Counted from the stretch's first letter, positions 10,448-21,512 are shown. The stretch: DNA of 64,000 bases from Ascarosepion bandense (GCA_037127315.1 JBBBDQ010000421.1:2252501-2316500), one strand, 5' to 3'. Notes: generated from the letters alone by a model not told the origin. Made by a program: numbers and translations.

Positions 10448-11545
10448 AAATATCCTAGAAATATTTTCATCAACGACCTCCCAGATGAGATAAAGTCCCA
10501 AGTAGGCATCTACGCAGATGACACTACAATATACTCCCGCTCCAGTAAGAAACCTGTCGTGGCGGACAGACATAATCTCGATGCTGACCTTGAGCGGGAT
10601 CTACACTCTGTGGTGAACTGGGGCAAGAAGTGGCTTGTCAACATCAATTCCTCTAAGACCAAGCTGTTGTCTGTCAACCATTACAGGCAACCTCTTCTGC
10701 CTCCCATAAGCATGGACCAGATGATTCTCCCGGAGAGTAATACACTACGCCTCCTCGGACTTACCCTGTCCTCAGACCTCAAATGGAACCACTATATTTA
10801 ATCCATAGCAAAATCTACTGCTAAGAAGATTGGGTCACTATGTCGATCAGGATGTTTTTTCCACCTGAATCCATCCTGCATATATACAAGTCAACCATCC
10901 GTCCGTGCATGGAGTACTGCTGCCATTTATGGTCAGGTGCCCCTGCCGTTCTCCTCAATTTTCTTGACAAGCTCCAAAGGAGAGACTGTAATGTGATCGG
11001 TACCGATCCGATCTGGCGACTCGACTGCAGCCACTTTCCCATCGTCGAAATGTGGCCTCCCTCTGTCTCTTCTATAAATACTTTCATGGCTTCTGCTCGG
11101 ATGAGCTTAAGTCACTGATGCCTCCTCAACAGGTGTTTACCCGTGCAACCAGACTGGCAACTGGGTCCCACCCATTCACAGTCAGGTTAGCCAAATGCAG
11201 ACGACAATTCTACTCCTGCAGCTTCCTCTCTCGCACTTCCCGCCTGTGGAACTCACTCCCGTATTCTTGCTTTCCTGACGGCTACGACCTCCAGAAATTT
11301 AAATGCAAAGTTAATACTCATCTACTAACCACTGGACTCTAGCTCTCTCCCCTCCCCTGTATAATCTTCACTTTCTCTCCGCTCATGTATCTGTCATTGC
11401 ACCTGCTTTCTCAGCTTTCTATTGTTCCTTTCTAACTAGCTTGTACTCCTCACTCTTTTCTAATTAATCTTTTTACATTTATGTAACCCCCTGCACATCA
11501 GTGGCGTTTCTGCCTTGCTCGGGGTGAAATGATTAAAAAAAAAAA
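10448..11545 (+). mobile_element. LINE-A, RT motif C to 3' end
   Basis: This is the best-preserved LINE-A 3' half. From about 10461 it reads IFINDLPDEIKSQ then GIYADDTTIYS, the YADD catalytic motif of reverse transcriptase. It continues with SVVNWGKKWLVNINSSKTK, SNTLRLLGLTLSSDLKWN, ESILHIYKSTIRPCMEYCC, LWSGAPA and FTRATRLATGSHPFTV, ending near 11340. Defects are one stop after HYI (about 10800) and a frameshift near 11016. The 3' end is CCCCTGCACATCAGTGGCG then GGGGTGAAATGATTA and an A run (about 11529-11545). It is 5'-truncated at the composite SINE. Jockey/CR1 group by motif layout. Confidence 0.9.
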
Positions 11546-11876
11546 TGCTTCCCCCAGCCTTGGGTTAATTAGTAGCTATTGTAATAGTAAATCATTATTT
11601 TTACAAACAAAAACTATATTAAAAATGTTGATAAGCCGTAAAACAAAACAAAACAATCAATCAAGCTTAACCCCGGAAGAATGTTCAACGGGATCTATGC
11701 AATAACAATCTGTATCTTATAGTAAAGATGCAGTCACTGGGAATGTGTATCGAGAATAGTTTTTGATCCGCTTTTGCAATATAAAATAGAAGGCATTTCT
11801 TTCGGTACGACTTTCATACGACCTGAAAAAAAAACGAACGAAAAGACTGTTTTTAGTAACAAAAAAAATCTATATG

Positions 11877-11879
<3 letters not shown>
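11546..11879. other. Unassigned
   Basis: AT-rich, with no supported feature before the (AG)n run. Confidence 0.3.

Positions 11880-11930
<51 letters not shown>
11880..11930. repeat. (AG)n microsatellite
   Basis: About 25 uninterrupted AG units, abutting the Penelope-type repeat. Confidence 0.95.
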
Positions 11931-11932
<2 letters not shown>

Positions 11933-12330
11933 TTACCAAAAATAACAAACGCAGTTCGCAAATTTGTAATGCGGTTCTATGACGTCACACCGCGTGATAG
12001 CGCGAAATGACAACGGAACCATCTATTCAAATGCAATGTAACTATTGCCCTTGCCTAGCGGAGTTTTATGTCAACACAAAATAAAATCGTCGGTGATGGT
12101 GGCTGTTATTGTGTTACCGTCTTAATAACCTCTCTGAAGATGGCTCATGTGAGCCGAAAGCTTAGAACCAAATTAATAAAAAATGTTGGAGAATTTTTGT
12201 CTTTATTTTCAACTGAAATTAAGGCCAAAATACGACCTTTAGAACGGCTCATGATTAAACATAATATACATTCATTGTCTCTTATATTTAACAGTATATG
12301 TTTAGAACATTATTTGCTGCCTCGATGCAC

Positions 12331-12371
<41 letters not shown>
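11931..12371 (+). mobile_element. Penelope-type terminal repeat, copy with 5' inversion and (TA)n end
   Basis: 12044-12345 matches 36990-37291 and 41085-41385 on the same strand. The preceding 11931-12043 is the inverted version of 40967-41080, so the 5' segment is flipped. The unit carries CTGAAGA (12134-12140), a 14-nt palindrome GGCTCATGTGAGCC (12142-12155) and GAAAG (12156-12160). This matches the hammerhead-like core of Penelope-like retroelements, but stem III and the cleavage side are not convincing. It ends GCCTCGATGCACTAAA and passes into (TA)n at 12333-12371. Confidence 0.65.
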
Positions 12372-12375
<4 letters not shown>

Positions 12376-12852
12376 AGAGAGAATGTAAAAGTGAAAATAT
12401 TTCATACAAACTATTAAGAAAATAGTATAAAGAACACTTCTGTTTTTTTCGTAAACACTGCGTAATTACACATCAAAATTTTCTTTAATGCAGGTATTAA
12501 TGCTGTCGTTCAGGTCAACTGCATCCTTCATAATAACATAAATAAATAAAAAATAAAAAATGAAGAAAGAAAAAGTAAAACCTGTTTAAGTACAACGACT
12601 TAAATCTATCTGGTTTCGCTTGTATGGGAATTATTAACTAACAAAAATGCAGTCATTTTAAAAATGTACTTATTCAAAAGTAGTCAAAAAATATTAATAA
12701 CTTCATCTGCAAAGATCAAAGGCTGCACTGATGTATTTTTATTTGTGGGTGGGTCGAATAGCATATTAAATTTAATTCGCTAAGTTTGCCTTTTCATTTG
12801 GATGTCAAACTACAAAAAGTAAGAAACAAAATCAGATAATCATTTTTGTAAA
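12372..12852. other. Unassigned AT-rich
   Basis: No gene or recognisable repeat. Confidence 0.3.
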
Positions 12853-12955
12853 GTTTTTTTCCCTATGTGCCTTGTCCTTTCAGGACGTAGGTGACCATGG
12901 CTTTCCACATCTCCCTCTCCCTGGTGGCTCTTAGCACGCCTTCTCCTGCTACACC
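12853..12955 (-). mobile_element. LINE-B 3' terminal fragment
   Basis: CTATGTGCCTTGTCCTTTC at 12863 onward matches the LINE-B 3' ends at 7132, 29699 and 63600. About 93 bp remain. Confidence 0.75.
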
Positions 12956-14079
12956 ATGCGAAATTTTTAAATACCTGAAATAAGTTGAACATTTCTTTTG
13001 TATTCTTTTTATTTATTTATTTTTTTTATCTAATATGAACTATGTAAAATAATTTAAAAATAAAAGCAAAATCAATCAAAATCTTTAAATTTTAATGTCT
13101 GAAAATCTTTCACAAGATATTTTCCTCAATCCGCAAAGAATTTGAACAGTTAATAACTTCCTTCTTCGTTTACAATTAATTTCAGACGAGTTAAAAAATG
13201 ATGGAAAACGATTGGTTTCCTGTACCGCGCCAGTAAGTATCCGAGTCCTCGTGATATACTCTATCTTTACGAGAGCCAGACTAAACCAAAAATGTAGTAT
13301 TGCTGCCCTATCTGTCTACGAGCTACTGTCCTCACATACCTGTCTTTACAGACTTCAAAAGGAATGTAACTTCTGACGAGTTACATTCCTTAGTTTATCC
13401 ACCGTTGATATTTTACAACTGGGACTGGCCACGTTACACACAAGACTGAATGATACCGATTCCTTTTGTATTTCTAGAGTAAGAAACAAGTTCTATCCAG
13501 GAAGCTTCTTCCCAAGAAGTGATGTTTTGCATAATAGACTCCTGGAAAGAGGTTTTCCCAATTAATACAATCTTAACCTCTTCAAGTCTCGGGCTAGCTG
13601 TTATCTTTCCTACAGAGCAGCATGAACTTCACTTCTGGTATTTTCTTACGATCATACAACACCACAAAACCAATGTCTACTTGGCTCTTGGGCTTTGTAG
13701 CAAGTGAATATTAGTATTAAAAAACTTGTCTCATAATTTTACTGCTTTTTATACAAACTTTAAGGTCGTTTCACATCCTGAAGCGTTTAGACGAAAAGTG
13801 ACCGAGTTTTGTTTTTACAATCAACCTCAAATGAAGCCTTCGCGAAATACAGCCCGTAACTCCGAGACGTGAACGGAACGGAACGACCCATTCCACCTGG
13901 TAGTAATTTGCGAAGCGTTTTTCTTCTTATCATTAATTCAAGTCTCTGGTTGGCGGTATCACTTCACTTCACTCCAATCAAAGTTTTACGTTTGTGGCGA
14001 TTCAAAATGTCTTTGTTTTGTTTCGCAACAAAGCTTTACGGAAGCTGCCGAAGGATTGTCTTTGAGTGCGGTGGTTAAA
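12956..14079. other. Unassigned, one strong hairpin
   Basis: A perfect 11-bp stem GGAATGTAACT/AGTTACATTCC lies at 13361-13371 and 13379-13389 with a 7-nt loop. Open frames at 13519 and 13869 show no family I know. Confidence 0.4.
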
Positions 14080-14700
14080 GCTGGCGACGGCGGTAAGCCA
14101 TCTCCGGTTCCGTACTTCGGACTCGCTCTTCGAGCTTGGTCTCAACTTTATCTGCAAAATCAGTTTTATCTGTCTTTAACTCTGGTTGGCCGTTTCAAGA
14201 CTTCGTCTGCAAAATCACTTCTCGTCTGTCTTTAATTCTTTTCGGTCGGTCGGCGGAAGGCTTCTTCACGGTTGGCATCCATCGGCGAGGCATTTATCTT
14301 TGTCTCTGTACATCTTCAGCTAAGTCAGCTAAGCCAGCGGCAGGCTTCTCCACGGCTGGGACCTAACGGCGTGGCAAACATCTCCGCCGTACGGTGGGCG
14401 TCCAGTATCTTGGCACCTATCTTCGTCGTTACATCTCTGGGCCGAGAGCTGACTGGACACTGCTGTATGGTCCTCGCGGGGCTCTGTAGTTATGATTGTC
14501 CTTATTTTACTGGTGCGGGGCACGACGGACACTGGGTGTCTAGTTTCTGGCCCTTGCAGCCAATGAAATCATTCTCGCCTCCAGATTTGGGGCGGAGTTA
14601 CTTCTTTCTGTCTTCTTACATTTTGGCGCAGCTAATTAAGTAATGATATCTTTATGACGTCTCTTCTGTCTGTCTTCTTTCCATTTTGGGCGGGACCTTT
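14080..14700. promoter_or_regulatory. GC-rich stretch with CCAAT and GC boxes, candidate promoter
   Basis: This is the least AT-rich non-repeat region of the window. It includes imperfect direct repeats of about 55 bp (CTGCAAAATCA at 14152 and 14207) and a second pair around GGCTTCT(T/C)CACGG. GCAGCCAATGAAATC (about 14556) is a CCAAT box, GGGGCGGAG (about 14590) and GGGCGGGAC (about 14689) are GC-box-like, and TTTTGGCGC is E2F-like. No downstream coding exon is visible, so this could be a distal promoter, an enhancer, or a GC-rich repeat. Confidence 0.3.
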
Positions 14701-15289
14701 ATGCCTCTAATTTTTTCTCAGGGAAATTTAAATTTAGTTAATTCTCATAACCATCAAACCTAACCTTTGCACTTCTCAAAGAAACCTGGATACGCAAAAT
14801 CCTTTTTCTGCGTTTGTGACAATCTACGGCCATGTTTTGGTTATATTCCGCATGGGTTTGTCAGAAAAACACGAAACAATAAAATTTTCACTTTGAACTT
14901 CTCTTAGTCATGCTTTTTCCGCTCTTCAATAATGGCCGTCTGATGCGATGACCTCGTCTGGCCGACTTGTTAGAACAATCACACCTGCAATATTTTGATT
15001 CATTTTTATTTCCAGCTCGTTTTCAAATTTCCATTTTTTATTTTTTTTCCTCTGTTCATATTGTAATAAAATAAATTTATTTCCTCTGTTCATATTGGAA
15101 CAGAACAAATTTTTCCAGTTGGTTCTTTTCGATAAAAATTAATAATACGAACTAATATAATTTCATTCGTTCCGGCCAGGCTGAGTTAGTATTAGAGCCT
15201 AGTTTCAAACGAACTCACGTTTTTGTATATTTGTTGTTCACTGTTTAATTATTTTTGAACTATCGCTGTGAAATTATGACAAGAAAGAA
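14701..15289. other. Unassigned
   Basis: A short duplicated phrase TTTCCTCTGTTCATATTG occurs twice near 15045-15097. No gene. Confidence 0.35.
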
Positions 15290-16806
15290 AGGCTGTGGCT
15301 ACGGAATCCCAATTATTGTCCTGAAGAAATGTGCTCCTGAACTCTCCTGTCCTCTCCAAACTTTATAACTAGTGCCTCTTTGTTTCTTGCTTTCCTGCCA
15401 GCTGGCAGTCTTCCTTTGTGGTCCCTGTGTTTAAAAGTGCTGAAGAACTCTCGGACTCCTCTAATTATCACTCTATCAGCCTCCTACCAATGTTTAGCAA
15501 AGTGTTCGAGGCTATTATCAATGCTGAAGTGGTTCAACATCTCAGTAGCCCACAGTCTCTGTCAAACAATATGGTTTCCGCTTCACCAGGTCTAATGCTG
15601 ATATGCCAACGACCATCACAAAGTATATATACCAGGCTCTCCATAAGAACGGTGGAGCTCGCGCTGTTGCCCTAAATATCTCCAAAGCATTTGACAGTGT
15701 CTGGTATGCTGGCCTTCTACATAAGCTACAGGGCTATGGTATAACTGGATGATTGTTTGATCTAATCCAGTCGTTACTTTCAAATCGCATAATAGAGATA
15801 GTATTGAACGGACATGCTACCAGATACTATCATACGAATGCGGGTGTCCCTCAAGGCTCTATTCTAGGTCCTAAGCTTTTTCTAATCTTCATCAACGCTG
15901 ATAAAGTGAACCTCGAAAAAAACCTTCAGTCTGTGGTGGACTGGAGTAAGAAATGGTTCATGAATTTTAATGCTTTCAAAACGAAGTTGCTTTCTTTTAA
16001 CCACCACAGACAATCGCTCCTACTTACATTAGCATGGATCAGGCTAGTCTCCCTGAAAGCAAAACAGGTCGCCTCCTCCGATCTCAAGTGGAATGACTAC
16101 ATTGAATCCATAGCTAAATCTGTTGTTAGGAAGGCCGGTCCATTTTATAGGTCCAGGAAGTTTTTCCCGCCTGAATCTATCCTGCACATATATAAATATA
16201 CCATCAGCCCGTGCATTGAATACTGCTGTCGCATCTTGTCGGGTGCCCCTGGTATTCATCTCGGGGTTCCTGACAAAATCCAACGGAGAATATGCAGTGT
16301 AACCGATCTCGACCTGGTAGCTCAGCTCCAATCACTTTCTCACCGACGTAATGTGGCTTCCCTCTGTCTCTTCTATAAATACTTTCACGGCTTCTGATCC
16401 GATGAGGTTAGTTCCCTGGTGCCCCTTTGCATGAATTTACTTAAGCTACTAGACTAGCAACTAACTAGGTCCCACCAATCAAATGTAACCGCAACTTCTA
16501 CTCCTCAGCTTCTTTTCTTGCACTTCCCGCCTGTGGAATTCCCTTCCGTATACTTGCTTCTCTGACAGCTACAATCTCCAAGAATTTAAATGTAATGTCA
16601 ATTGCCATCTCCTATCTCCTTGACTCCTATCCTTTCAGTGACAACCATTGTGTCATGTTCTTTTCCCCGCCCACTCAACTCTTCACACCAGTGTTCTCTT
16701 ACCCATTCTTTGACACCCCCTGTAACTTGGTCCTCTTTCTCAATACTCTCCTCTTATGTAACCCCCTGCGCACCAGTGGCAGTACTGTCTTGCTTGAGGT
16801 GAAATG

Positions 16807-16808
<2 letters not shown>
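15290..16808 (+). mobile_element. LINE-A, reverse transcriptase to 3' end, internally deleted
   Basis: In shifting frames it encodes GIPIIVLKKCAPELS, AVALNISKAFDSVW (RT motif A; an Asp follows in AFDSVW), LIQSLLSNRIIEIVLNG and NAGVPQGSILGPKLFLIFIN (motif B). The YADD motif is then missing: LIFINA joins directly to VNLEKNLQSVVDWSKKW, so about 35-40 codons are deleted. After that come ESILHIYKYTISPCIEYCC and the 3' tail CCCCTGCGCACCAGTGGCAG, ending GAGGTGAAATGATTA. Several stops and shifts; pseudogene. Confidence 0.9.
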
Positions 16809-16840
<32 letters not shown>

Positions 16841-16863
16841 CATTTCATCTCAAGCAAGACAGT
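16784..16863. repeat. Palindrome: LINE-A tail, (TA)n, inverted LINE-A tail
   Basis: The last 27 bp of LINE-A (ACTGTCTTGCTTGAGGTGAA...) run into (TA)n at 16808-16838 and then return as their reverse complement, with one mismatch. It is a hairpin with arms of about 27 bp plus the self-complementary TA run. Confidence 0.95.
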
Positions 16864-16866
16864 GGT

Positions 16867-16916
16867 GATTGTGGGTAACCGTTAGTCACACTGGTGACTA
16901 ACGGTTATCCACAATC
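16867..16916. repeat. Second palindrome at the Penelope fragment edge
   Basis: GATTGTGGGTAACCGTTAGT and its inverted copy form about 23-bp arms around a 4-nt centre with one or two mismatches. The right arm is the start of the PLE coding sequence, so its first 23 bp are also present inverted. Confidence 0.9.
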
Positions 16917-17460
16917 CTTTGTGAATCGCCTAGAACGGAAGGGTAGTAGGGGCCCAAGGCGCCACACCCTATCTAACACCTGCTTCCTGAGGTTACCACA
17001 CTTCAGCGATTATATAACATCTAAAATACGTCGAACTATCCGCAGAGAGGGATTAGACATACAGCTGGCACACTACGGCCCCACTCTTCGAAGACACCTC
17101 AACCCCAACCACAGAACAAACAACAGCACCACATGCACACTAAACAACTGCCCAATTGCAGGCACCGGTATATGCCACCAGGCGTATGTCGTATACCGCT
17201 TACAATGCGCCAAATGCGATGCATTCTATGTCGGCAGCACTACAAGACATCTACACATTAGAATAAAAGAACATCTACACACGCTAGATTCATCAATCCA
17301 AAAACACTTAAAAAATGCAAAAATAAGGACAAAACCATAACCGTTAATATCTTGGCTAAGGAACGCAACATAGGTAACCTACGCATTAAAGAGTCCCTAA
17401 TAATATAGTAAATTACATCCTTCAATTAACAGTCGCCAAGAATTAAACCTGGATTACGTA
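16892..17460 (+). pseudogene. Penelope-like element GIY-YIG endonuclease, C-terminal fragment
   Basis: This encodes the C-terminal part of a Penelope-like retroelement polyprotein, whose GIY-YIG endonuclease nicks the target for insertion. From 16894 the frame reads TNGYPQSFVNRLERKG, then IRREGLDIQLAHYGPTLRRH and the diagnostic VVYRLQCAKCDAFYVGST followed by TRHLHIRIKEH. That is the CxxC-YVG-R-EH pattern of PLE endonucleases. A frameshift near 17318 moves the rest (TITVNILAKERNIGNLRI, INSRQELNLDYV) to another frame; a stop lies near 17406. The reverse transcriptase is absent. The family is clear; the copy is inactive. Confidence 0.88.
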
Positions 17461-17595
17461 ACAGTATAGACGACACCAAGACGCACACAACATGCACTTA
17501 AAACGACAACATAGGTCACACACACACACGCAATCAATAACAATAACCACACACACATTTCTTCCTCCCTTATAACAAACCGTTAACCAGGCTAA

Positions 17596-17647
<52 letters not shown>

Positions 17648-17799
17648 TAAATAAGTTAGGTAGATTTAATTACAATACTACACATAGACTTTACACACAA
17701 AAAATAATTACAATAACCACGCTAACACACTTTCTTCCCCCCCCCCCGGGCCGTATTAGCAGAGGTGCCCATAAAAAAGTACGCACCAGGTCAGAACAC

Positions 17800-17857
<58 letters not shown>

Positions 17858-17944
17858 CAAAGACAAAATTTGTTGTGAGCTACAAAGGACAGGAAGAGAG
17901 CAATGTTCTTTTTTAATTATCACGAAAATATTTATAAAAAAGGC
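17461..17944. repeat. (AC)n-rich stretch
   Basis: Long (AC)n runs at about 17599-17645 and 17799-17857 with AC-rich spacer. A C run with GGGCC lies near 17740-17752. No gene. Confidence 0.9.
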
Positions 17945-18140
17945 AAAGGGAAGCTACTTTATGGCAATGGCAAAGTAAGTGAAACTAAGATTGGTCAGGA
18001 CCAATGACATTGGAAATTTTTCTTTGTGTTTTATCAAGAATCTCTGAATATATAGCAGGAGCACCAGACCAGATCTGGCAGCAATATTCAAAGCAGGAAC
18101 GAATGGTATAATTATAAATGTATAACACAGATTCTAGCGC

Positions 18141-18196
<56 letters not shown>

Positions 18197-18770
18197 CTAG
18201 TACGACACATTGAACCAACATTTTTAGCAGCAGACCTAGCAATTGGTTCAAGATGATCTTTCTATTCATATCACGAGAAAGCGCCATGAGCCACACACCT
18301 GAAAGTTAGCATTAGCCATGAGGATGATAGGCAAATAGGGTTCTCTCAGATGAATAAAAAAAGAGCAATATAGTTTTGGAGGTTGTAAAACTAACAAGCA
18401 ATTCTCTGTCTCTCTTAAAAATAGATTGTAGGTCATTTTTACATTGGTTGTCAATTTATCTAATCGATCAAAATTACTCTTATGACGAGAGCAAATAGTT
18501 GTGTTATTAGTATAGATAACGAGTTGAGGACTGCAGACATCAAGAGGGTCGTTGATGAAAATTAAGAAATACGTAGATCCAAGGATAAAGCCCTCCCCCA
18601 AAAAGAAGCTCAAAGTTCTACTTGTATCTTTCATGATGCAATTGTATATATACTTCAATGAAATAAAATAATTCATCGTAGAACTTTCTCCTTTCGTTCC
18701 CATTTCTCTACAAATCAATCTTATTCGTCGATTTAGATAAGGAAGCAGAAGCATTCACTTAGGGATAATA
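17945..18770 (-). mobile_element. LINE-A with an internal (GA)n expansion
   Basis: The minus strand encodes degraded RT blocks: GEGFILGSTYFLIFINDPLD (motif B region), VIYTNNTTICSRHKSNFDRL (YADDTT changed to YTNNTT, so both catalytic Asp are lost), then SVLYIYNYTIRSCFEYCC and IWSGAPAI. A (GA)n tract at about 18145-18192 interrupts the element and encodes the LSLSLS run. 17945-18010 continues as the next LINE-A block. Confidence 0.8.
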
Positions 18771-18960
18771 TTAAAGGCTCATACATTTTGCTGGGATATG
18801 AGTCATTTCAGATTTAGCTATACGTTGATTTTCAGTAGTCAAAAGGAAAGATAATTATTAAATGATTACGTGGAGATGATGATTTTACTATTTTATTACG
18901 GATATAAAAATCTGCTGAGAAAAGATTTTATGAATGACTAATTTTTTCTATTATTTATGC

Positions 18961-19700
18961 ATTGGGTTGTCTTGAAAGTTTATACTGAATTTTAAGGGAA
19001 ATTAAAACAGAAAACAAAATTATGCCATTAAATATTTATTCAACTAAGTATGAACCATTTTGCTGCTCAACCATTCTCTATTTTTCCTTCAAATTAAAGA
19101 TTCTGTTTTTCCTAAATTTCTGTGTTTTCTCCGGAAAAAAAACTCATTAAGGTGTTTTTTTTCTGATATCATTCAAATAATTAAAATATTTACCATTGAG
19201 ATTATTTTGCAGAGACTTAATAAATAAAAATCAGAGTAATGTCTGGTAAATATGGCAGTCGGAGGTACATCCAGGCTAAGATGTAACTAGGTTGTCAAAG
19301 AAACGTGTGGTCTGGCATTATCATTATGGAAAGTAACACCTTCCTTGTTCGCCAATTTTAGGCGTTTTTTTCAATTGTTGCTTTAATCTGTCGAATTGCG
19401 AGTATTGCTTTTTATAATCAATTGACTGGTCACTTGGCAGAAGCTCATAAAGCAGATTTGTTTCCATTCCCACCAGATGCACAACACGCATTCTTAGAAT
19501 GAAGAAATGCTTTTGGGGTGTCTAAAGTTGGATCATGTCGCTTAAATCAGGAACTTCTTCGCTGATCATTGTTATAAACAATTCACTTCTCATCACTCAT
19601 CAGAATTTGTTTAAAAAGGGTGCATTTCTATTGCGTTTATACAGCAAACTACAGATAGAAATGCAATTCAAAATATTCTTTTCACGCAGATTAAATGATG
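18961..19700 (-). mobile_element. mariner transposon, degraded, 3' end kept
   Basis: The left edge TTGGGTTGTCTTGAAAGTTT resembles a mariner terminal repeat. On the minus strand, across frameshifts, the transposase reads RNAPFLNKF, SDEK-IVYNN, KEGVTFHNDNARPHVSLTT (second catalytic Asp in NDNARPH) and SDFYL (third Asp), then a C-terminal VEQQNGSYLVE. Many stops. The 5' end is lost next to the SINE at 19703. Confidence 0.8.
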
Positions 19701-19702
19701 CA

Positions 19703-19920
19703 GGATGTACGTTGTGTTGCAATGGATATCGACTCGGAACGACAAATCGGAGAGCCGAGTTCGAATTCCACTTGCATTCCCTTACACGCAAATACCCTTG
19801 AGGGAAGGTATTAATCCATCTCTTCCTTACCGCAGAAAGCAAAGGCAAACTACTGCGGGATAATCTTCTGCCTAATCAGTCATGTGATAATCGCCCAAAA
19901 CGTGTATCACGTATGGAACT

Positions 19921-19969
<49 letters not shown>
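19703..19969 (+). repeat. tRNA-derived SINE-1 with (ACTA)n tail
   Basis: The head is TGTACGTTGTGTTGCAATGG with a B box GAGTTCGAATTCC, then a body with CTACTGCGGGATAATCTTCTG and CGTGTATCACGTATGG, and an (ACTA)n tail at 19922-19969. Against other copies it lacks about 70 bp (the ATGGGTTAAATAACA block). No 5S head. Confidence 0.85.
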
Positions 19970-19971
<2 letters not shown>

Positions 19972-20269
19972 TATGGTGCCCAAACATCGTAGCGACTTGA
20001 GCACCCAAGCTTCACTAAGTACTCATGTGTGGTGGATTTGGGCAAATTTATCTAAACATATATATATATATATATATATATATACGCACACACAGACACA
20101 TACACACACTTAAAGGTACAAGCGCTTATAAGTTTATGTTATCATATTAAGGTAATTAAACTTTCGCGAATAATTCGTCCCAAATATCATCCTCATTCCC
20201 CCCACCCTTTGGACTAAGAATCGAGTTCCGTTTCCACCTCCTTTTTTTTCTTTTTTGCCCACCTTCCAC
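19970..20269. other. Unassigned with (TA)n
   Basis: A (TA)n lies at about 20058-20083. No gene. Confidence 0.35.
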
Positions 20270-20375
20270 TCTTTCGGAGTTGTATTTTAGACTTTTTCAC
20301 CTTGTGCCTGACGATACCTCACGATTGAAACCTTGGTAGTTTATTGAGTATATATATATATATATAATTTAGTGC

Positions 20376-20427
<52 letters not shown>

Positions 20428-20455
20428 GCTCTAAATTGTATCGAGCACTCTTTAT
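20270..20455 (+). mobile_element. Penelope-type terminus with hammerhead-like core and (TA)n
   Basis: CTGACGA (20308-20314) and GAAAC (20327-20331) stand 12 nt apart, as in hammerhead cores, although stem II between them is weak. (TA)n follows at 20347-20366 and 20378-20424, flanked by AATTTAGTGCATT and its near-inverse AATGCTCTAAATT, so the TA block sits in an inverted repeat. The word TGCACTAAAT also ends the Penelope-type units at 12.3 kb and elsewhere. Confidence 0.45.
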
Positions 20456-20515
20456 AAAAGTAAATGCATGCAAATGTAAAAGTAAGAAAACCTACGTGTT
20501 CTACAACTTTGTTTC

Positions 20516-20517
<2 letters not shown>

Positions 20518-20556
<39 letters not shown>

Positions 20557-20588
20557 GTGCGTGTGTGTGTGTGATGTCTGTGGTGTGT

Positions 20589-20622
<34 letters not shown>
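20518..20622. repeat. Compound (TA)n(GT)n(TA)n microsatellite
   Basis: TA, then GT-rich, then TA again; no gene. Confidence 0.95.
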
Positions 20623-20624
<2 letters not shown>

Positions 20625-20741
20625 TGTTGAGTTTTAACGATGCTTAGTGCCAAGATTGTTGTTTTTTCAGTGGTTTACTGATATTTTGGCAAGCAAATCT
20701 TTTATCGTAAAGTGCTTGATATCGAAAAAGCACGTTAACAG

Positions 20742-21074
20742 AATTAATATGGAGATGTCTGTCACTTAATTGAGTAGAGTCATGCCGACTTCGAAGTTCC
20801 ATCACAACCCATTATAAACACAATAAAAAGCAATAAAAAGAAATCAACTACCTGCAAATAATAAAACAAACTTAATACAACAAAATCAATTAAGCATCTG
20901 TAGAGCCACTCACATAGAAAAAAATTAAATTACACTAAGCACCATATAAATGAGAATAAAATCGGGACACAACAGTAGACTGAAAAAAGATATTGAAGAG
21001 TGAAAACACCATAATAAAGCCTTCACGATACTCCGAAGTCGGCATGATTCTGAAAAAACATCTCCACATTAATT
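20742..21074. mobile_element. Unclassified MITE, about 333 bp
   Basis: The left end AATTAATATGGAGATGT and the inverted right end AATTAATGTGGAGATGT match at 16 of 17; further in, GTCATGCCGACTTCGAAG matches its inverse ATCATGCCGACTTCGGAG. The interior is AT-rich and noncoding. The last 30 bp are repeated at 21083-21113. No clear target duplication, so the superfamily is open. Confidence 0.6.
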
Positions 21075-21084
21075 ATATATATGT

Positions 21085-21100
21085 GAAAAACATCTCCACA

Positions 21101-21140
<40 letters not shown>
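21085..21140. repeat. (TA)n microsatellite
   Basis: It lies between the two MITEs. Confidence 0.95.
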
Positions 21141-21143
<3 letters not shown>

Positions 21144-21512
21144 CTACCAGCCATAATTATTAGGCCACCCCAGTTTTTAAAAAATGATGTATTTCATACG
21201 ATTGCCAAGTGGATAATTCTAAATGAAAATAGAATGGTTCTTTTGTTATCAATACTTTGTAACATTTTACAAGGCAGCCAGGAAGCCTTTGCTTCCGCCT
21301 GCCAATAATAAGAAGAGACTAGCATGGGGAAGTGATCATAAAAACTAGACTCCAGAACAGTTCATTTGATGCACATGTTATTGTGCAGTATTAAAAAGAA
21401 CCATTCTATTTTTATTTAGTATTATCCACTTGGCAATAAATAGTAAAGATAGTATGAAATACATCACTTTCTTTAAAAAACTAGGGTGGCCTCATAATTA
21501 TGGCCAGTAGTG
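21141..21512. mobile_element. Tc1-derived MITE with long inverted repeats
   Basis: Terminal inverted repeats of roughly 90-100 bp: ACTACCAGCCATAATTATTA at the left and ACTACTGGCCATAATTATGA inverted at the right, continuing through GTGATGTATTTCATAC-type and AATAGAATGGTTCTTTT words. The short interior keeps a Tc1 transposase scrap on the plus strand, NKKRLAWGSDHKN-TPEQF, matching the block before the catalytic DES motif. It is a Tc1 element reduced by internal deletion. TA-rich flanks hide an exact TA duplication. Confidence 0.75.
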
